DNA of 64,000 bases from Dechloromonas denitrificans (GTDB lineage: Bacteria; Pseudomonadota; Gammaproteobacteria; Burkholderiales; Rhodocyclaceae): assembly GCF_001551835.1 (NCBI RefSeq), contig NZ_LODL01000035.1:422093-486092 (forward strand), read 5' to 3'. The notes beneath the pieces are model-generated. The model was given only the letters and a program-made list of their open reading frames with translations, searched no databases and was not told where the DNA came from. Numbering within the stretch: the stretch's first letter is position 1; the number at the start of each line of letters is the position of its first letter. Positions 59,304 to 64,000 of this stretch are shown here, one piece after another. Both the position numbers and the translations under genes were made by a program.

Positions 59304-60191
59304 TTACAGGTATTCGAAATCCGCTGCGTCGGCTGCCGGATCGTTGCGCGAAGTACCGAAACAGATGTTGCCGCTGCCTTCGAGCAGGATTTCATGGCGC
59401 CGCACCATGACTTCCTGCTTGCCGGTCAGGCAGACAAAGGTGCCGTTGGTGCTGGTGTCCACCAGAAAGTAGCCGTCCTTGCGTTTCTCGATCCTAGCGT
59501 GCAGCCGCGAGGCTTTGCGATCCTCGATCTGCAACTTGTTGCCGAGGTCGCGGCCGAGCGTCAGGACCGGTGTCTTGTCGTCGAGCAGATAGGCTTTGCC
59601 GCGGTAGCGCACGCAGAGACGTGGGACTGGCATGATGCTGAGCGAACTGATCTGCTCGATGGCACTCTGGCTGGTCCATTCGATCAGGCGCAGGGCCACC
59701 TGTTCGTCATTTTGCCGAATGGTGCCGAGATTGGGCATCGGCCTCGAATTGATCGTGGTGTTGGCGGGCAGTTCGGCCACCAGATGGGAACTGGCCAGAA
59801 TCTGGTCGCGGCGTGCCGCGCCGACGATCCGTGCCGCCGTGGTGACGACCTCGCCGCTCAACTGACCCTCGCCGTCCTCGGTCAGGGTGCCGACATGCAG
59901 GCCAATCCGGATGGTCAGCTTGAGGCCGGAGACCGGCGGCAGATCGGCAATCCGCTGTTGCATGTCGATCGAGGCCTGGCAGGCTTCTTCCGCCGTTTCG
60001 AAGGCGGCCAGCAACTCGTCGCCGACCACCTGGACGGTCCGGCCGCGGTAGCCTTCGATGGAGCGGTTCATCCGTTTCAGGCAGCGTTCTACCGCATGCA
60101 TGGCCTCGGTATCGCCCAGGCGCTCGAAGAGGCGGGCGCTACCGGAGACATCGGCAAACATGATGACCAATTTGCGTTGCTGGCTGCTCAT
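59304..60191 (-). CDS. Class III nucleotide cyclase-like protein with FHA domain
   Basis: A 295-residue protein. Residues about 5-165 are a class III cyclase domain with both metal-binding aspartates, D14 and D58, and R121. Q54 stands where the base-specifying lysine is usual, and T117 replaces the transition-state asparagine. Residues about 195-285 form an FHA domain (LTLGRD, SRLHARI, TSTNGTF) for phosphothreonine binding. It may be a phospho-responsive sensor with little or no cyclase activity. Confidence 0.88.
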   Translation of the reverse strand: MSSQQRKLVIMFADVSGSARLFERLGDTEAMHAVERCLKRMNRSIEGYRGRTVQVVGDELLAAFETAEEACQASIDMQQRIADLPPVSGLKLTIRIGLHVGTLTEDGEGQLSGEVVTTAARIVGAARRDQILASSHLVAELPANTTINSRPMPNLGTIRQNDEQVALRLIEWTSQSAIEQISSLSIMPVPRLCVRYRGKAYLLDDKTPVLTLGRDLGNKLQIEDRKASRLHARIEKRKDGYFLVDTSTNGTFVCLTGKQEVMVRRHEILLEGSGNICFGTSRNDPAADAADFEYL

Positions 60192-60247
60192 TGCGGACTA
60201 TTCGTTCGTAATGTTCTGGATTATAAGCGGATTATGCCGGCTTGGCG

Positions 60248-61111
60248 TTATGACGAAAGGCTGATCGGAAAAGTGCCGCTGATTGGCATTTCCGGGCTGT
60301 CGAAGGCAATATCGCCTTCCTCGACCGGGGTGTCCAGCGTCAAGTTCTGGAAGTCGAACAGTTTGTTGTCGGCCAGGTGTGACGGCACGACGCTTTGCAG
60401 CGCCGTCAGGACCGACTCGGTGCGGCCGGGGAAGCGGCGATCCCAGTCCTCCATCATTTCCCGGATTTTCTGGCGTTGCATGTTTTCCTGGGAGCCGCAG
60501 AGGTTGCAAGGAATGATCGGGAATTCCATGCCTCGGGCAAATTTGGCGATATCGCTTTCGGCGCAGTAGGCGAGCGGCCGAATGACGATGTGGGCATGAT
60601 CGTCGGTGACCAGCTTGGGCGGCATCGCCTTGATCTTGCCGCCAAAGAGCAGGTTGAGGAACAGGGTGTGGACCATGTCGTCGCGATGATGACCCAAGGC
60701 AATCTTGTTGGCGCCGAGTTCCTTGGCCGTCTTGTAGATGATGCCACGGCGCAGCCGCGAGCACAGCGAACAGGTGGTCTTGCCCTCGGGAATCTTGTCC
60801 TTGACGATCGAATAGGTATCGGCTTCGATGATCCGGTATTCGATACCGAGCGAGGCAAAATAATTGGGCAGGATGTCAGCCGGAAAGCCCGGCTGCTTCT
60901 GATCGAGATTCATCGCAATCAGACGGAATTTGACCGGCGCCCGCTGTTGCAGCGCCATCAGCATGGCGAGCAGCGTGTAGGAGTCTTTGCCGCCGGAAAC
61001 GCAGACCAGGATGGTATCGCCATCCTCGATCATGTTGTAGTCGCCGATTGCCTTGCCAGTTCGGCTTTCGAGGTTCTTGCGCAGTTTGAGCAGGGTGTTT
61101 GAATGAGTCAT
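60248..61111 (-). CDS. ttcA: tRNA 2-thiocytidine biosynthesis protein TtcA
   Basis: TtcA thiolates cytidine 32 of some tRNAs using a 4Fe-4S cluster. The 287-residue protein has the PP-loop SGGKDSYT, the cluster cysteines CSLC and IPCNLCGS, and the [15 protein letters not shown] segment. Length and motifs are normal. It is divergent from midA. Confidence 0.96.
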   Translation of the reverse strand: MTHSNTLLKLRKNLESRTGKAIGDYNMIEDGDTILVCVSGGKDSYTLLAMLMALQQRAPVKFRLIAMNLDQKQPGFPADILPNYFASLGIEYRIIEADTYSIVKDKIPEGKTTCSLCSRLRRGIIYKTAKELGANKIALGHHRDDMVHTLFLNLLFGGKIKAMPPKLVTDDHAHIVIRPLAYCAESDIAKFARGMEFPIIPCNLCGSQENMQRQKIREMMEDWDRRFPGRTESVLTALQSVVPSHLADNKLFDFQNLTLDTPVEEGDIAFDSPEMPISGTFPISLSS

Positions 61112-61299
61112 CTGGGCCGTGGCGGGTATCCGCGAGTCGATTGCTGCGGTGAACCGATAAAAATGGCAAGTTTACCTGATACGTTGTTTTGCAAGCCGGT
61201 GATATTTCACCCTCCAGTCAAATTTGCCTGCGATTGCGACAACAAAAGCCTAAATCCGGGTCCGGCCACCGGCTAAAATCCCGCCTTTATGGAGCCACT

Positions 61300-62457
61300 A
61301 TGAATCTGCCCCTCCCCTCGCCCGATGCCCAGGCGCATAGCCAGCGCCTGCTTGACTGCATTCGCCGGGAAATTGCGGCGAACGAGGGCTGGATCCCGTT
61401 TGCCCGCTACATGGAACTGGCACTCTATGCCCCGGGACTGGGTTACTACACAGCAGGGGCGCGGAAATTCGGGGCAGCCGGCGACTTCATCACCGCCCCC
61501 GGCATGAGCGTCCTCTTTGGCCAGGCGCTGGCCCGCCAGGTGGCGCAGGTGATGGCGGCATCGGCACCGGTCATTCTCGAAGTGGGGGCCGGCTCCGGCC
61601 GGCTGGCGGCCGATCTGCTGCTCGAGCTGGAGCGCCGGGCCTGTCTGCCCAAGCAATACCTGATCCTCGATCTGTCAGCCGATCTGCGCGAGCGTCAGCA
61701 GCAAACGCTGGCCGCTGAAGTGCCGCATCTGCTGCCCCGGCTGCGCTGGCTGGATGCGCTGCCCGAGTCCTTCGCCGGCGTGGTGGTCGGCAATGAACTG
61801 CTCGATGCGATGCCGGCTGAAATTGTCGCTTGGCGGGAAAACGGCATCTTCGAGCGCGGCGTCGAACTGGATACGGCTGGCACCTTCGTTTGGAGCGAAC
61901 GCTCGGCTACTGGTGCCTTGCTGGCCGCCGCGCAGCAGATTTGCGAGCAATGTCAGTTGCCGCCTGGTTTCGAGAGTGAAATCAGCCTGGCGGCCCGGGC
62001 CTGGGCGGCGGAATGGGGGTGCCGCCTGAGCGCCGGGGCGCTGCTGCTGATCGACTACGGCTTTCCCCGCCGCGAGTTCTATCACCAGCAGCGGGCACGC
62101 GGCACCTTGATGTGTCACTACCGCCATCACGCCCATCCCGACCCCTTCTACCTGCCTGGATTGCAGGATCTGACGGTGCACGTCGATTTCACGGCGATTA
62201 TCGCGGCGGCCCATGGCGCCGGACTGGAACTGCTGGGTTACACCAGTCAGGGGCAGTTCCTGCTCAATTGCGGCATCCTCGACTTGCTGGGCGAGTTGCC
62301 GAACGATAGTGCGGACTACATTCGTGCCGCCGGTGCGGTCAATAAACTGCTGATGCCGCATGAAATGGGCGAGTTGTTCAAGGTGATCGCCATTGGCCGG
62401 GGGATCGACGAAGGCCTGTGCGGTTTTGCCAGCGGCGACCAAAGTCGCCGACTGTAA
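61300..62457 (+). CDS. SAM-dependent methyltransferase, MidA/NDUFAF7 family
   Basis: A 385-residue protein of the DUF185/MidA family; mitochondrial NDUFAF7 methylates an arginine of complex I. It has IPFARYMELALYAPGLGYY, FITAPGMSVLFGQALA, SAM motif VILEVGAGSGRLAADLL and VVVGNELLDAMP. The ATG at 61300 begins the family start. The 188-base gap to ttcA shows no clear promoter. Confidence 0.92.
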   Translation: MNLPLPSPDAQAHSQRLLDCIRREIAANEGWIPFARYMELALYAPGLGYYTAGARKFGAAGDFITAPGMSVLFGQALARQVAQVMAASAPVILEVGAGSGRLAADLLLELERRACLPKQYLILDLSADLRERQQQTLAAEVPHLLPRLRWLDALPESFAGVVVGNELLDAMPAEIVAWRENGIFERGVELDTAGTFVWSERSATGALLAAAQQICEQCQLPPGFESEISLAARAWAAEWGCRLSAGALLLIDYGFPRREFYHQQRARGTLMCHYRHHAHPDPFYLPGLQDLTVHVDFTAIIAAAHGAGLELLGYTSQGQFLLNCGILDLLGELPNDSADYIRAAGAVNKLLMPHEMGELFKVIAIGRGIDEGLCGFASGDQSRRL

Positions 62458-62460
62458 GGG

Positions 62461-63420
62461 CTACTGCCGCGTGACCTGTTCCCGGAAGCGGTTGGGCAGG
62501 CCGAGGACGAGGCGGCCGAAATCATCGAGCATGGCCTGATCGAGGGCTTGGGGACGAATGGCGTAGCTGAGGCTGCCCAAGCGCTCCAGATTGCGCGCGT
62601 CCAGGATGATCAGCCCCTTGTCGAAATCGGCGCGCCAACGGGCGTTGACGCTAATTTCCGGCTGAATCTCGAAATCGGCGCGTTCGGTATAACGGCGCTC
62701 GTTCTTGGATTCCTTGCAGTTGAAGCGCAAGCCGTAGTCGAAGAGCAGGCTGCGAAAACGTTCGACCACCGGGCCGTCGCGTTGAATGTGCAGGCTCTCG
62801 CCGCCAGCCAGGCGATAGGTGCAGCTGACCAGTTCGACAAGGGCCCCGGCCGCTTGAGACTGGGTCCGGTAGTCGGCAAAGCCTTCCGCCCAGGCCAGCG
62901 ATCCGAGCACCTGCTCGTCGGTGAGCGGATAGGGACGGGGGATCGCCGGCTTGAGGATGTTGAGCTGTTGCACAAAGTCATGCAGGTAGAAGAACAGGCG
63001 TTTCAGGGCCCGATCAATACTCTCGTTGATAGCCGTGCGCTCAGCCTTGGCTGAGTGCTGCTCGCGCTGCCGGTGCTCGGCCTGCTGACGCAACTGGCTG
63101 AGCAGACTGCCGCGTGGGTCGAACAGTTGGGTCGGGTCTTCGGCATCGTCTGCGCCGTCCGGCTCCGGGCTGGTCGCTGGTTTGGCAGGCGCGATCGTCG
63201 GGAAGACCAGGCTCGGGTCGACCAGCCCTGCCCCTGTGCTGGTCTGCTGCTCGTTGCGTGCCCGTTGTTCGGCGGCATCCAGATCGAAGGTTTCGATATC
63301 GGCGAGCAGCGAGGCTTCGATGGCTGCAATATCCTCGGCGATAGCGCTCTTCCGCTCGCGCTTGGCGCGAATGGCATCGATGATGGCTGAGGAAGGATCC
63401 GAATCTTTAGGATTGCTCAT
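62461..63420 (-). CDS. Conserved hypothetical protein, unknown function
   Basis: A 319-residue cytoplasmic protein without a recognised domain. Residues 1-130 are charged, Ala/Gln-rich and probably disordered or coiled coil. The C-terminal half (about 130-319) looks folded, with aromatic stretches such as RLFFYLHDFVQQLNILKP and a WRADFDKGLIILDARNLERLG segment. It ends 3 bases from the convergent midA stop and is divergent from the YjfB-like gene. Confidence 0.75.
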   Translation of the reverse strand: MSNPKDSDPSSAIIDAIRAKRERKSAIAEDIAAIEASLLADIETFDLDAAEQRARNEQQTSTGAGLVDPSLVFPTIAPAKPATSPEPDGADDAEDPTQLFDPRGSLLSQLRQQAEHRQREQHSAKAERTAINESIDRALKRLFFYLHDFVQQLNILKPAIPRPYPLTDEQVLGSLAWAEGFADYRTQSQAAGALVELVSCTYRLAGGESLHIQRDGPVVERFRSLLFDYGLRFNCKESKNERRYTERADFEIQPEISVNARWRADFDKGLIILDARNLERLGSLSYAIRPQALDQAMLDDFGRLVLGLPNRFREQVTRQ

Positions 63421-63434
63421 TGCTTTGTTAAAAA

Positions 63435-63468
63435 TAGTGTCTACACTAAAAGTAATAGTGATTTCACT
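63435..63468. promoter_or_regulatory. Two short palindromes between divergent genes
   Basis: TAGTGT-CT-ACACTA (63435-63448) and AGTGA-TT-TCACT (63457-63468) lie in the 64-base divergent spacer. Their similar half-sites suggest two operators for one regulator. Regulator unknown. Confidence 0.35.
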
Positions 63469-63484
63469 TTGGAGCAAGGACGAT

Positions 63485-63676
63485 ATGGACGTCGGAGCGG
63501 TAGGAAGTTTGAGTAGCGCCTTGTCACAGGCTCAGACCGGTGATGCTGTGAGTACTTTGGTCCTCAAAAAGGCAATGGCCCTTCAGGAACAGAACGCGAT
63601 GCAGCTGTTGCAGGCTCTGCCGCAACAGCCGAACAATCCGCCCAATTTGGGGAATAGCGTCGACGTTAAGGCCTGA
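63485..63676 (+). CDS. YjfB-like putative motility protein
   Basis: A 63-residue protein with the family layout: an N-terminal helix with SALSQAQTGDAVSTLVLKKAM, then ALQEQNAMQLLQALPQ. YjfB proteins are linked to motility genes by context in other bacteria, with no assigned activity. AAGGA precedes ATG 63485. Its end overlaps the convergent hydrolase gene by 11 bases. Confidence 0.78.
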   Translation: MDVGAVGSLSSALSQAQTGDAVSTLVLKKAMALQEQNAMQLLQALPQQPNNPPNLGNSVDVKA

Positions 63677-64000
63677 GTCCCTTCAACCAGGTTTGTAGCG
63701 TGGCCGCGACCAGCGGCCATTCTTTTTCGTGGGTCACCGCGTGCCCCATATTGCGGAATATATGGACCGGCAGGCCGTAGGTCTGGGCGGTCGCCTGAAC
63801 CAGGAATGCCGGCACCAGGACGTCGAGTTCGGCGCCGAGAATCAGCATCGGCGGGCGGTGCATGGCCGGCAGGTTGGGCAGGTTGAACATCGACATGTCC
63901 CACAGCGCGCGGTGCGATTCGGGTTGCATGCGGTCCAGCCAGGCGGCGAGCATGGTTTCGTCGATTTCGCCGGCAAACAGCGCTTCCCTCAACACTTCGG
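63666..64000 (-). CDS. Alpha/beta hydrolase, C-terminal part (cut by window end)
   Basis: The last 111 residues or so of an alpha/beta hydrolase: RPPMLILGAELDVLVP supplies the acid residue and FRNMGHAVTHEKEW the catalytic histidine. The frame stays open to the window edge, so the N-terminus with the nucleophile is missing. Substrate unknown. Confidence 0.8.
   Translation of the reverse strand, partial: EVLREALFAGEIDETMLAAWLDRMQPESHRALWDMSMFNLPNLPAMHRPPMLILGAELDVLVPAFLVQATAQTYGLPVHIFRNMGHAVTHEKEWPLVAATLQTWLKGLRP

Noticed and set aside
1..64000. tRNA, rRNA, CRISPR array or transposase genes
   Set aside because: None could be recognised on either strand by reading; short non-coding RNAs cannot be excluded.

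Overview
The window looks like the replication-origin region of a GC-rich betaproteobacterium, most likely Rhodocyclales (Dechloromonas/Azonexus-like). The taxonomic call is an inference from three things: the dnaA / rpmH-rnpA-yidD-yidC-mnmE arrangement, the hpf-ptsN-hprK set downstream of lptB-rpoN, and the overall gene complement. I saw no rRNA, tRNA or CRISPR array.

Region 1 (1-5.9 kb): dnaA on the minus strand, divergent from rpmH-rnpA-yidD-yidC-mnmE. DnaA-box clusters lie downstream of dnaA (1-144), between dnaA and rpmH (1663-1683) and downstream of mnmE (5562-5790). The first and third clusters are 101-bp inverted copies of each other, so the whole dnaA-mnmE block sits between two matching DnaA-box arms. 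Two parS-like sites (28931 and 46843) also fit an origin-proximal position.

Region 2 (5.9-37.7 kb): mainly an aryl-polyene (xanthomonadin-like) pigment locus in two convergent arms. The plus arm (about 6.7-15.8 kb) has a radical SAM protein, a lipoprotein, a flavin halogenase-like enzyme, a XanB2-type chorismatase (hydroxybenzoate starter), a MipA-type porin, an acyltransferase, a GT2, a methyltransferase and an antiporter. The minus arm (36.9-21.8 kb) is a tightly overlapping operon: two ACPs, ketosynthases, dehydratases, ketoreductase, AMP-ligase, LolA-like carrier, MMPL exporter, LpxL-type acyltransferase, deacetylase, hydrolase and methyltransferases. Between the arms lies a decayed type I restriction-modification locus (15.9-20.2 kb) with a chimeric HsdR, a YhcG-type nuclease, HsdM and no HsdS, followed by a thioredoxin-like protein, a J-domain protein lacking HPD and a small DUF4124-like protein.

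Region 3 (36.9-52.9 kb): a PAP2 phosphatase, dsbD, cutA and a NodJ-type permease whose NodI-type ATPase lies about 4.3 kb away. Between them are plus-strand genes: a small acidic protein, a B12-type radical SAM protein, a YkgJ-type protein, and a compact PAAR / M15 peptidase / secreted-partner module that looks like an orphan type VI effector-immunity set. Next come a hydrolase, a 2Fe-2S ferredoxin, a P-type ATPase, a VanZ protein, a sodium/solute symporter and an RluA-type pseudouridine synthase.

Region 4 (52.9-64 kb): conserved housekeeping genes. A DUF1330 gene is divergent from recA across a LexA box. Then come recX, lptB, rpoN, hpf, ptsN, hprK and a PsiF-repeat protein; a cyclase-FHA protein and ttcA on the minus strand; midA; an unrecognised protein; a YjfB-like protein; and a hydrolase cut by the window end.
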